From Rhizobium sp. Leaf453 (lineage in GTDB: Bacteria > Pseudomonadota > Alphaproteobacteria > Rhizobiales > Rhizobiaceae), in the NCBI RefSeq assembly GCF_001425605.1, contig NZ_LMRG01000026.1, positions 1 through 64,000 on the forward strand: a stretch of 64,000 nt of DNA. The letters are read 5' to 3'. Made by a program: the position numbers and the translations under genes. This document shows positions 1 to 7,095 of this stretch, piece after piece. The notes beneath the pieces are model-generated. The model did not search any database and had not been told where the DNA came from. It worked only from the letters and a program-made list of their open reading frames with translations. The first letter of the stretch is position 1; the number at the start of each line of letters is the position of its first letter.

Positions 1-50
1 CAGAGGTCTTTCGCAAGAAACTGCTCGCCCAGATGCGGTATGCCGGTTAG
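1..50 (+). CDS. C-terminal tail of an unidentified protein (partial)
   Basis: The first bases read in frame as a 15-residue tail, EVFRKKLLAQMRYAG, ending at a TAG at 48-50. The rest of the gene lies before the window. The tail is basic and helical but too short to assign to a family. Its last codons, with the stop, are the unit that is duplicated just downstream. A link to a mobile element is possible but not shown. Confidence 0.3.
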   Translation, partial: EVFRKKLLAQMRYAG

Positions 51-104
51 CTTGAGGTCTTTCGCAAGAAACTGCTCGCCCAGATGCGGTATGCCGGTTA
101 GCTT
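3..104. repeat. Perfect 51-bp tandem duplication
   Basis: Bases 3-53 and 54-104 are identical 51-bp units placed head to tail. The unit length is a multiple of three and includes the TAG stop of the upstream gene tail, so the second copy (stop at 99-101) is untranslated. Perfect identity suggests a recent duplication by slippage or recombination, or an assembly artefact at a contig edge. Confidence 0.9.
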
Positions 105-150
105 GATCAAGCCCGCAAGTCGCGCTTCAGCATGAACTCACACCGCAAAA

Positions 151-184
151 TTAGAATGTCCTGTTTCTGCAACGTTGGAATGTC
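151..184. repeat. Two direct TTRGAATGTC repeats
   Basis: TTAGAATGTC at 151-160 and TTGGAATGTC at 175-184 lie 24 bp apart in a non-coding stretch after the duplicated gene tail. Short spaced repeats of this kind resemble the multiple terminal repeats of IS21-family elements, from memory of such ends. No transposase is visible and the orientation relative to the upstream tail is not clearly right, so an IS scar is only a guess. Confidence 0.25.
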
Positions 185-256
185 ACACTCCCCGGGTCTG
201 AATGATGTCTGGGAGATTGCAGATGGGATTGATTGCGAGACGCGGCATCTCAAACT

Positions 257-454
257 CTACCAGCGGCCTCGATGATGGCGGCTGGCCAGGCTGATCTCGC
301 CTGACAAATCGCATAAGGCGCTGCGAAGATCCTGCTCAGCCAGATCATCGGCAAAATCGTCGATCAGCGCACGGCGATATTCCAGCGCCAGAAGACGATC
401 CTCGATTTCGTTGCGTCGCGTCGAAAGCCTGAGCAGATAGCGAAGTGCGCCCAT
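257..454 (-). CDS. Small hypothetical protein, 65 aa
   Basis: This short gene is preceded by a good Shine-Dalgarno sequence (GGGAGG, about 6 nt before ATG at 454) and ends at a TAG. The product is charged and mostly helical, with many Arg, Asp and Glu and no signal peptide or membrane segment. It lies 12 nt downstream of another small gene on the same strand, so the two probably form one transcript. I recognise no family. The SD and the coupling are the main reasons to accept it as real. Confidence 0.5.
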   Translation of the reverse strand: MGALRYLLRLSTRRNEIEDRLLALEYRRALIDDFADDLAEQDLRSALCDLSGEISLASRHHRGRW

Positions 455-466
455 GATTGCCTCCCG

Positions 467-670
467 TCACGATGCCTGAACAGAGGATTGACGAACGTTC
501 GCCCGTGCAACCGATTGGTCGATGGCGATCAGCACGTCGGCGACCGACGAAAAATGTTGGCCGTCGAGTGCGTGGACATGGAATTTGACGGCCAGGAATT
601 TCAGGCGACCGCTATCTGGGACAACGATGCCAACAGGCACACCCCGATATTCTATCTCCTGCTTGATCAT
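467..670 (-). CDS. Small hypothetical protein, 67 aa
   Basis: The start at 670 is chosen because a strong SD (GAGGTGAA) lies 3 nt upstream of this ATG; the longer frame to 718 has no such signal. The product begins MIKQEIEYRGVPVGIVV and has alternating hydrophobic residues that suggest a small beta-rich fold, then a C-terminal helix. There is no signal peptide. It is the first gene of a two-gene unit with the 65-aa protein downstream. I cannot assign a function. Confidence 0.55.
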   Translation of the reverse strand: MIKQEIEYRGVPVGIVVPDSGRLKFLAVKFHVHALDGQHFSSVADVLIAIDQSVARANVRQSSVQAS

Positions 671-877
671 GGTTTCACCTCGATATGATGTCCCGATGCC
701 GGTTCTCGCGGCTTCCACGTAAATAATCTATAATTTTAATAGACTATACTTGCGACGTCGTCGCGTCTTGGTTCGAGGTGCCAAAAATCGAAGCGATTGT
801 AGGATATTCATCGCTTCTGAAAGCCATCAGCAAGTAGCCGAAGTCTTTCGCTGAGCGCAGGACGCCAATCGATGGAC

Positions 878-906
878 AAAAAAATGGGCCTTGTGATCCA
901 CGGCCC
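878..906 (-). terminator. Rho-independent terminator of the candidate small RNA
   Basis: Read on the minus strand, GGGCC and GGCCC (906-902 with 890-886) form a 5-bp GC stem with an 11-nt loop, followed after one base by seven U residues (884-878). No protein gene ends nearby on this strand, so it most likely terminates a non-coding transcript. Confidence 0.65.
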
Positions 907-1000
907 TTAGCTTTGAAGGAATAACCTCCAGAGGGGAACAGCTGATGACGTTCGATACGGGAGGAGAGTACGAACACCGGTCATCAACTGTCTCCAGAAT
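878..1000 (-). ncRNA. Candidate small RNA with anti-Shine-Dalgarno loop (alpha-r14/NfeR1-like)
   Basis: On the minus strand, 985-944 folds into a hairpin: GATGAC pairs with GTCATC, GTTCG pairs with CGAAC, and the loop exposes CUCCUCCC, an anti-SD sequence. A second CCCCUC-rich stretch follows, and the region ends in a GC hairpin plus U-run at 906-878. Stacked hairpins with CCUCC loops and a terminator are the hallmark of the rhizobial alpha-r14 small RNAs (NfeR1 type), which repress ABC transporter mRNAs. The 5' end near 1000 is estimated and no clear promoter was seen. The rest of the 671-1200 gene-free stretch holds nothing else I can support. Confidence 0.5.
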
Positions 1001-1200
1001 GCCCCATCGTCGCTGCGAGTTCAAAGAACGGTGGACCATGATGCGGGCAAAAACCGGGATTTCCGCCTATACCTTTGCCAATTGAAGAAAAATCTTCTCC
1101 ATTTCTGTGTCGGCCATTTGAGAATATGGAAAATCCTGCCCGGTTTGAGAGGTCCACAAACCTGCTTCTTACGCAACTCGCCGCAGAATGATTCCCGAAA

Positions 1201-2595
1201 TCATCCCTGCCCGCTCGCAGCAGCCTTCCCCTCGCCCGTGACAGCCGTGCCAAGCCAAGCTTGCAAGGTTGCCGAGGCTGTATAAGCTTGCAGCACGATT
1301 TCCGGCACCAGATCGATATCCGGCAGGCTGCCGAGCCCCAGCGGTCCCACAGCGAAAATCCCGCCGAATTCTTCCTGGACGGCGAGCGCGCGGCCGGACC
1401 GATCGACGAAAATGCCGAGCTCCAGTTCGTCACGCAACACGAGGCCCGAGGAGAACAGCGAACGAAACAGCGGTGTATCGACATCGAGCGAACGGATGCG
1501 GCAATCGATCGTCCGTTCTGCCGCGATCACCTGCAAGCCGGCAGCCGTCAAAAGCAGAACGCCGTTCACGGCCACCCGGTCGACCTTGCCTTTGCTGACC
1601 GTGATCGCGCCTTTGGCCAATGCATCCTGCAGGCGCCGGTGATGGGCCGGAGGCAGGCGGTTGCGATGGCTGTCGTAGATCGGCTTCACATGGCGTTTGA
1701 ATCGGCGGCGCTCCGCAGTCGTCAGGCCTTTCCACAGGTCGCCGGCACGTGAGCGGAAATCGTTCATGATCCCCTGCCAACCGGATCCCTCACGCTCCGC
1801 CGTCTCGGCCGCCTCACGCAGAAAGCGAAACGCACCGCGAAGCGTGCGCGGCATCGGTTTCTCGGAGGATACCGAACCCACGGCCGACCTTGTATGCGGC
1901 TGCGGGAGGAATCCGGAGGAGGAGATCAACGTCACATGGGCCGCCTCACCCGCCTCAAGCAGCTTCAGCGCCCGGTCGACGGCGTGGACACCGCCGCCGA
2001 TCACGACGACGTTTTCCGCAGGCTCGGTCGCTCGTGCCTCGTCCGTCTGCCCGTTGACACCGTAACCGGTCGCCAGAAAGACGGCGTCGAAATGCGTTTT
2101 CTGCTGGTCCTGTGCCGTGATCAGGAGCCCGCCATTCGGATCGCGGTCGATCGCAAAGACAGCGTGCGTACAGATCTGGACGATGACATCGGTTCGTGCC
2201 CGCAAGGCCTCCGAGAATCGCTCGTAGACATAGGCGCTGAAAACCTCCCTCGAGACGAAGGAATGATCGACGACTTCCAGATTTTCCTGGTGGCTGCGCC
2301 ATGCCTCGTCGGCCTGCAGCCACGTCTTGAAATCGACACGATCCGAGGGATCGACCGACAGATCCTTGACGCGGCTATTGAGCACCGTCTTGCCGGCCCG
2401 ACTGACGCCCTCGCCGCCGTTGATCCGCGGGCTGGGATCGTACATGACCAGATGAAACGGCCGTTCGAAGCTCTTCAGCAGCGCGATGGCATTCATGATG
2501 CCTGTAAAGCCTCGGCCGACGATCGCGATCTTCGTCAGCGATCCGGGATGCGAACTGTCTGGCGATGTGGAAATCGCAGCGGTCTGAATTGTCAT
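1201..2595 (-). CDS. FAD/NAD(P)-binding protein (YdhS-like, COG4529 type)
   Basis: The protein has about 464 residues from the ATG at 2595, chosen over the longer frame to 2709 because GGAGAG precedes it and the family's N-terminal strand starts soon after. An N-terminal Rossmann motif (IAIVGRGFTG) and a later ATGYGVNG segment mark a two-dinucleotide fold as in FAD-dependent oxidoreductases of the NAD_binding_9 group. A second glycine motif (VVIGGGVHAVD) lies mid-protein. There is no signal peptide. It is divergent from the LacI-type regulator at 2820, so regulator and enzyme may share control. The substrate is unknown. Confidence 0.75.
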   Translation of the reverse strand: MTIQTAAISTSPDSSHPGSLTKIAIVGRGFTGIMNAIALLKSFERPFHLVMYDPSPRINGGEGVSRAGKTVLNSRVKDLSVDPSDRVDFKTWLQADEAWRSHQENLEVVDHSFVSREVFSAYVYERFSEALRARTDVIVQICTHAVFAIDRDPNGGLLITAQDQQKTHFDAVFLATGYGVNGQTDEARATEPAENVVVIGGGVHAVDRALKLLEAGEAAHVTLISSSGFLPQPHTRSAVGSVSSEKPMPRTLRGAFRFLREAAETAEREGSGWQGIMNDFRSRAGDLWKGLTTAERRRFKRHVKPIYDSHRNRLPPAHHRRLQDALAKGAITVSKGKVDRVAVNGVLLLTAAGLQVIAAERTIDCRIRSLDVDTPLFRSLFSSGLVLRDELELGIFVDRSGRALAVQEEFGGIFAVGPLGLGSLPDIDLVPEIVLQAYTASATLQAWLGTAVTGEGKAAASGQG

Positions 2596-2705
2596 TGGCG
2601 AGGTCTCTCCTTCGTCAATTGGCAGGCGCCGGCGGTCGCCTCCATGGATCAGCTTACGCAAATACTCCACAAAAATAATAGAAAACCGTCGCTCAAATGC
2701 AAGGG

Positions 2706-2748
2706 GCATTTTCGATTGATATCCCTGACCGAAAATCCTCGCATTTTC
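2706..2748. promoter_or_regulatory. Repeat cluster in the divergent promoter region
   Basis: GCATTTTC occurs at 2706-2713 and 2741-2748, and ATTTTCG at 2708-2714 is mirrored by CGAAAAT at 2730-2736. The cluster lies between the FAD/NAD(P)-binding gene and the LacI-type regulator. It could be an operator for either gene but does not match the dyad found before the sugar operon. Confidence 0.3.
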
Positions 2749-2819
2749 ACCCCTTGCGCGGTCGAATATTTTGAATATGGGGCTTGATACGAACCCGGCT
2801 GAGGGTGCAACAAGGTGGT

Positions 2820-3848
2820 ATGGTGACCATCAAGGAAATTGCCGAGGCTGTTGGCGTATCGTCCGCCACGGTTTCCCGTGTTCTCAATTATGACGCCACG
2901 CTTGCGGTTTCGGCCAAGAAGCGCCAGGCAATCATCGAGACGGCGGAAGCGCTCAACTATGCGACACCACGGGCGCGCAACCGGACCAACGGCGTCCAGC
3001 ATGCGCTGGTGCCAGGTGCCGGCAAGATCGCGCTGGTCCATTTCCTGAGACCGGCGCAGGAACTCGTCGATCCCTATTACATCGGCGTGCGCCTGGGTAT
3101 CGAGAACCGCTGCCAGGCGCTGAAGATTGAGGTCGTGAAGGTCTATCATACCGACAGCCTCCCCGAGCCAAGCCTTCTGCAGGGTGCATCCGGCGTCATC
3201 GCTGTCGGCAAGCACAGCGATGAGGAGATCGCCTGGCTTCGCAGTCACAGCCGCCATCTCGTCTTCGCCGATTTTTCGACATCGTCTGAAATCGACGATT
3301 GCGTCGAGAGCAATGTGTCGCTGGCCATGCACAAGCTGATCAGCGCGCTCTCGGCCATGAACTATCGGCGTATCGGGTTCATCGGCTGGGCCGAACATGT
3401 CGATGGCTTCCCGCATCTGCAGGGCGAAAAGCGCTGTATTGCCTATACGAAATGGATGAAGGATGCCGGGCTTTTCGAGGAAGGCCTCTGCCTGACGGAA
3501 CCCTTGACCCAGGACAGCGGCTACACTCTCGCCCACGCCATCATGAACCAGCAGAATCCGCCGGATGTGCTGATCACCTGTAACGACAACATGGCGATCG
3601 GCGCTTATCGTGCCATGCAGGAACTGGGTCTGCGCATTCCCGACGACATCGCCATTGCCAGCTTCAACGATATTCCAGTCGCGCAGTTCCTCTCCCCGCC
3701 CCTGTCGACCGTCAAGCTGCCGGCCGAACTGATCGGCGAGACCGCCGTGGACATGCTGCTCGAACGATTCTCGGGCCGGGAGCTTGCCAAAAAAGTCCTT
3801 CTCGCCACCGAATTGGTGTGGAGAAACAGCACCCGCTCTCCGGAATAA
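2820..3848 (+). CDS. LacI-family transcriptional regulator, EbgR-like
   Basis: The protein has 342 residues from ATG 2820, which has an AAGGTGG SD; the frame from 2784 lacks one. Residues 1-20 form the LacI helix-turn-helix (VTIKEIAEAVGVSSATVSRVLN). The rest is a periplasmic-binding-like sensor domain with the DPYY, GIENRC, GKHSDEE and FNDIPVAQF segments that I recall from E. coli EbgR, repressor of the evolved beta-galactosidase. It precedes a sugar ABC transporter and a GH2 glycosidase on the same strand, which supports a role as their repressor with a beta-galactoside-type inducer. The likely operator is at 3899-3914. Confidence 0.88.
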   Translation: MVTIKEIAEAVGVSSATVSRVLNYDATLAVSAKKRQAIIETAEALNYATPRARNRTNGVQHALVPGAGKIALVHFLRPAQELVDPYYIGVRLGIENRCQALKIEVVKVYHTDSLPEPSLLQGASGVIAVGKHSDEEIAWLRSHSRHLVFADFSTSSEIDDCVESNVSLAMHKLISALSAMNYRRIGFIGWAEHVDGFPHLQGEKRCIAYTKWMKDAGLFEEGLCLTEPLTQDSGYTLAHAIMNQQNPPDVLITCNDNMAIGAYRAMQELGLRIPDDIAIASFNDIPVAQFLSPPLSTVKLPAELIGETAVDMLLERFSGRELAKKVLLATELVWRNSTRSPE

Positions 3849-3898
3849 TTCAATATTTATGAAAAATTACAGTGACTTGAGTAAAATTCCAAACTCGC

Positions 3899-3914
3899 CA
3901 GTAAAAATTTACTG
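3899..3914. promoter_or_regulatory. Dyad operator for the LacI-type regulator (candidate)
   Basis: CAGTAAA-AA-TTTACTG is a perfect 7+2+7 inverted repeat in the short gap between the regulator and the binding-protein gene, ending 6 bp before the predicted -35 box. LacI-family proteins bind short dyads of this size. An imperfect half-site (GAGTAAAATTCC) lies about 20 bp upstream. Confidence 0.6.
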
Positions 3915-3920
3915 AAAATA

Positions 3921-3949
3921 TTGCATCCGCCCGCATTTTAGGGAATACT
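3921..3949 (+). promoter_or_regulatory. Sigma-70-type promoter of the sugar operon (candidate)
   Basis: TTGCAT (3921-3926), a 17-bp spacer and AATACT (3944-3949) give a plausible -35/-10 pair about 50 bp before the binding-protein start. The dyad at 3899-3914 lies immediately upstream, where a bound regulator would touch the promoter. Confidence 0.45.
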
Positions 3950-3999
3950 CTTTTTGAAGGCGGAAGAGGCCGCCTTTGGGAGCCTTCTGGGAGGAAGCA

Positions 4000-5271
4000 A
4001 TGTATTACACTGTCACGTCACGCCTTGCGCGTGTCATCGGCCTTGCTATGGGCGTCAGCGTTCTCGCGGTTGCCGCTGCGCAGGCCAAGGAAATCACCGT
4101 CTGGTGCTGGGACCCGAATTTCAACGTCGCGATCATGAAGGAAGCCGGCGAGCGCTATCAGAAGACGCACCCGGATGTTACCTTGAACATCGTCGATTTT
4201 GCCAAGCTCGACGTCGAGCAAAAGCTGCAGACCGCCCTCTCCTCCGGCGTGACGGACGCGCTGCCGGATATCGTTCTGATCGAGGATTACGGCGCGCAGA
4301 AATACCTGCAGTCCTTCCCCGGCGCGTTCGCCGCCCTGTCGGATGTCGTCGATTATTCCGGTTTTGCGCCCTACAAGGTGCAACTGATGACCATGGACGG
4401 CAAGGTCTACGGCATGCCGTTCGATTCCGGCGTTACCGGCATGTACTACCGCAAGGATTACCTCGAGCAGGCTGGCTTCAAGCCGGAAGACATGCAGGGC
4501 ATTACCTGGGACCGCTATATCGAAATCGGCAAGCAGATCGAGGCCAAGACCGGCAAGAAGATGATGGGTCTCGACCCCAATGATGCCGGCCTGATCCGCA
4601 TCATGATGCAGTCTGGCGGCCAGTGGTATTTCGATGCCGAAGGCAAGCCGAACATCGTTGGCAATGCCGCGCTCAAGGCCGCGCTTGAAACAGAGGGCAA
4701 GCTGATCGCCGCTGGGATCACCAAGCCGGCAACCGGCTGGGCCGACTGGGTCGGCACTTTCACGTCAGGCGACGTCGCCTCGGTCATCACCGGCGTCTGG
4801 ATTACCGGCACGGTCAAGGCGCAGGCCGACCAATCCAACAAGTGGGGCGTTGCGCCGATCCCCAGCCTCGGCATCGAGGGTGCATCCAACGCGTCCAACC
4901 TCGGCGGCTCCAGCTGGTATGTCCTCGAAAGCTCGGCTGAAAAGGCCGAAGCCATCGACATGCTGAACGAGATCTATGCCAAGGACATCGATTTCTATCA
5001 GAAAATCCTGCAGGATCGCGGTGCGGTCGGCTCGCTGCTCGCAGCCCGCGGAGGTGCTGCCTATGAGGCGCCGGACGCCTTCTTCGGCGGAGAAAAGGTC
5101 TGGCAGAACTTCTCCGACTGGCTGGCGAAGGTTCCGTCCGTCAACTACGGCGTCTTCACCAACGAGGCGGATGCAGCGGTGACCGCCCAGCTTCCGGCCC
5201 TGACCAAGGGCACGCCGGTGGACGAAGTCCTGAAGGCGATCGACGGCGAAGTTTCGGCTCAGATCCAGTAA
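4000..5271 (+). CDS. Sugar ABC transporter substrate-binding protein (family 1)
   Basis: The protein has 423 residues from ATG 4000, which follows GGGAGGAAG; the frame from 3976 adds residues before the signal peptide. The N-terminus is a typical Sec signal with a hydrophobic core and an AQA-KE cleavage site near residue 30. The mature part starts EITVWCWDPNF, as in family 1 carbohydrate-binding proteins, and has conserved blocks such as GMPFDSGVTGMYYRKD. It is the first gene of an operon with two permeases, a GH2 glycosidase and an ATPase, so it probably captures an oligosaccharide or glycoside in the periplasm. The exact ligand cannot be read from sequence. Confidence 0.9.
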   Translation: MYYTVTSRLARVIGLAMGVSVLAVAAAQAKEITVWCWDPNFNVAIMKEAGERYQKTHPDVTLNIVDFAKLDVEQKLQTALSSGVTDALPDIVLIEDYGAQKYLQSFPGAFAALSDVVDYSGFAPYKVQLMTMDGKVYGMPFDSGVTGMYYRKDYLEQAGFKPEDMQGITWDRYIEIGKQIEAKTGKKMMGLDPNDAGLIRIMMQSGGQWYFDAEGKPNIVGNAALKAALETEGKLIAAGITKPATGWADWVGTFTSGDVASVITGVWITGTVKAQADQSNKWGVAPIPSLGIEGASNASNLGGSSWYVLESSAEKAEAIDMLNEIYAKDIDFYQKILQDRGAVGSLLAARGGAAYEAPDAFFGGEKVWQNFSDWLAKVPSVNYGVFTNEADAAVTAQLPALTKGTPVDEVLKAIDGEVSAQIQ

Positions 5272-5284
5272 ATCAGAGCGCCCG

Positions 5285-5337
5285 GGCAGGCTTTTAATCT
5301 GCCTGCCTGATGGGAGCCGCGCGAGCGCGCGCCTCCC
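5285..5337 (+). promoter_or_regulatory. Two stem-loops between binding protein and permease genes
   Basis: GGCAGGC (5285-5291) pairs with GCCTGCC (5301-5307), and a second GC-rich hairpin is closed by GGGAG (5312-5316) and CTCCC (5333-5337). No U-run follows. Such intergenic hairpins after a binding-protein gene commonly protect the upstream mRNA and keep permease levels lower; that role is inferred. Confidence 0.55.
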
Positions 5338-5369
5338 TCCAGCGCCCAAGGTCATCCCCGGAGAACACC

Positions 5370-6269
5370 ATGGCGGTCCTGCAAGCCGGCGGCGGCGTGC
5401 GTCGCTACTACAATATCAATGGTTGGCTGTTCGTTGCCCCTGCCCTGGGTCTCATCGGCGTCTTCATGGTCTATCCGATCCTGTGGTCGCTCTGGATGTC
5501 CTTCCAGACCGGCAAGGGCCTGACCACGAAATTCGGCGGTTTCGCCAACATCATCCGCCTGTGGAACGACCCGGTCTTCATCAAGGCGCTGTCGAATACC
5601 ACGATCTTCTTCGTCATACAGGTGCCGATCATGCTGTTCCTGGCGCTGATCGTCGCGGCAGCCTTGAACAATCCCAAACTATGGGGGCGCAGTTTCTTCC
5701 GCACGGCGATCTTCCTGCCCTGCGTCACCTCGCTTGTCGCCTATTCCGTCCTGTTCAAGAGCATGTTTGCGGCAGACGGCGTCGTCAACGGCGCGCTGCA
5801 GGCCCTGCACATCATCTCCTCGCCCATCCCGTGGTTGACTGACCCCTTCTGGGCAAAGGTCCTGATCATCATCGCCATCACCTGGCGCTGGACCGGTTAC
5901 AACATGATCTTCTACCTCTCGGCCATGCAGAACATTGACAAGTCGATCTACGAGGCAGCGCGGATCGACGGCATCTCGGCGCGCGGACGGTTCCTCTACA
6001 TCACCATCCCGATGCTGAAGCCAGTCATCCTGTTCACCATGGTTACCTCCACCATCGGCACGCTGCAGCTATTCGACGAGGTCTACAACTTCACCGAAGG
6101 CAAGGGCGGTCCGTCGAACGAGACGCTGACCCTGTCGCTCTACATCTACAATCTCACCTTCAAGTTCATGCCGAGCTTTGGCTATGCGGCGACAGTATCC
6201 TACGTCATCGTCGTCATGGTCGCCCTGCTCGCCTTCCTGCAATTCTATGCCACCAGGGAGCGCGACTGA
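5370..6269 (+). CDS. Sugar ABC transporter permease, MalF type
   Basis: The protein has 299 residues from ATG 5370 (GGAGAA upstream); the frame from 5310 begins in the intergenic hairpin region. It has about six membrane helices, and the EAA loop (EAARIDGISARGRF..IP) that contacts the ATPase lies about two thirds along. It forms the inner-membrane channel with the following permease, whose start overlaps this stop by one base (TGATG), indicating translational coupling. Confidence 0.92.
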   Translation: MAVLQAGGGVRRYYNINGWLFVAPALGLIGVFMVYPILWSLWMSFQTGKGLTTKFGGFANIIRLWNDPVFIKALSNTTIFFVIQVPIMLFLALIVAAALNNPKLWGRSFFRTAIFLPCVTSLVAYSVLFKSMFAADGVVNGALQALHIISSPIPWLTDPFWAKVLIIIAITWRWTGYNMIFYLSAMQNIDKSIYEAARIDGISARGRFLYITIPMLKPVILFTMVTSTIGTLQLFDEVYNFTEGKGGPSNETLTLSLYIYNLTFKFMPSFGYAATVSYVIVVMVALLAFLQFYATRERD

Positions 6270-7093
6270 TGCTTTCCGACCGCACCACCGCCCTCCTCTC
6301 GAGCATCGCCACTTATCTGCTACTTGGCTTCGTCTCCTTCCTCTCGGTCTTTCCCTTCCTCTGGATGGCGATCGGCGCGACGAATACCTCGATCGACGTG
6401 ATCAACGGCAAGCCGACCTTCGGCTCGGCGCTGATGACCAACATTACCGGGTTTTTCACCCAGGTGGATGTGCCGCTGGTTTTCTGGAACACCGCCAAGA
6501 TCGCCATCGTCAGCACGATCCTGACGCTCGCGATCTCCTCGCTTGCCGGATACGGCTTCGAAATGTTCCGGTCCCGCGTCCGCGAGCGGATCTACCAGTT
6601 CATGCTGCTGACGCTGTTCATTCCGTTCGCCGCACTGATGATCCCGCTGTTCATCATCATGGGCCGGGCGGGCCTGATCAACACCCATATAGCCGTCATG
6701 CTGCCGGTGATCGCGTCCGCCTTCATGATCTTCTACTTCCGCCAGAGCACAAAAGCCTTTCCCTCCGAGCTTCGTGACGCCGCCAAGGTGGATGGCCTGA
6801 AGGAATGGCAGATCTTCCTCTTCATCTATGTGCCGGTGATGCGCTCGACCTATGCGGCGGCCTTCATCATCGTCTTCATGCTCAGCTGGAACAACTATTT
6901 GTGGCCGCTGATCGTGCTGCAGTCGAACGACACCAAGACCATCACGCTGGTGATCTCGTCGCTCGCCTCGGCCTACTACCCCGATTACGGCGTCGTCCTA
7001 GTCGGCACGGTCATCGCCACGCTGCCGACCCTCCTCGTTTTCTTTCTCATGCAAAAGCAGTTCGTCCAGGGAATGCTGGGCTCCGTCAAATAG
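6269..7093 (+). CDS. Sugar ABC transporter permease, MalG type
   Basis: This 274-residue inner-membrane protein has about six hydrophobic segments and an EAA-type motif (RDAAKVDGLKEWQ). The C-terminus (QKQFVQGMLGSVK) is the typical end of MalG-type permeases. It pairs with the upstream permease and the ATPase at 9380. Its stop is three bases from the start of the glycosidase gene. Confidence 0.92.
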   Translation: MLSDRTTALLSSIATYLLLGFVSFLSVFPFLWMAIGATNTSIDVINGKPTFGSALMTNITGFFTQVDVPLVFWNTAKIAIVSTILTLAISSLAGYGFEMFRSRVRERIYQFMLLTLFIPFAALMIPLFIIMGRAGLINTHIAVMLPVIASAFMIFYFRQSTKAFPSELRDAAKVDGLKEWQIFLFIYVPVMRSTYAAAFIIVFMLSWNNYLWPLIVLQSNDTKTITLVISSLASAYYPDYGVVLVGTVIATLPTLLVFFLMQKQFVQGMLGSVK

Positions 7094-7095
7094 GA

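Noticed and set aside
1..104. Possible CRISPR repeat
   Set aside because: Only two copies, directly adjacent with no spacer, and they encode a gene end.
744..1039. Two overlapping minus-strand frames of 70-77 codons
   Set aside because: They cover the candidate small RNA and its terminator, have no good ribosome binding site and an unlikely composition.
6805..7095. N-terminal extension of the GH2 gene
   Set aside because: It overlaps the permease in another frame; the GH2 domain starts only after the ATG run at 7096.
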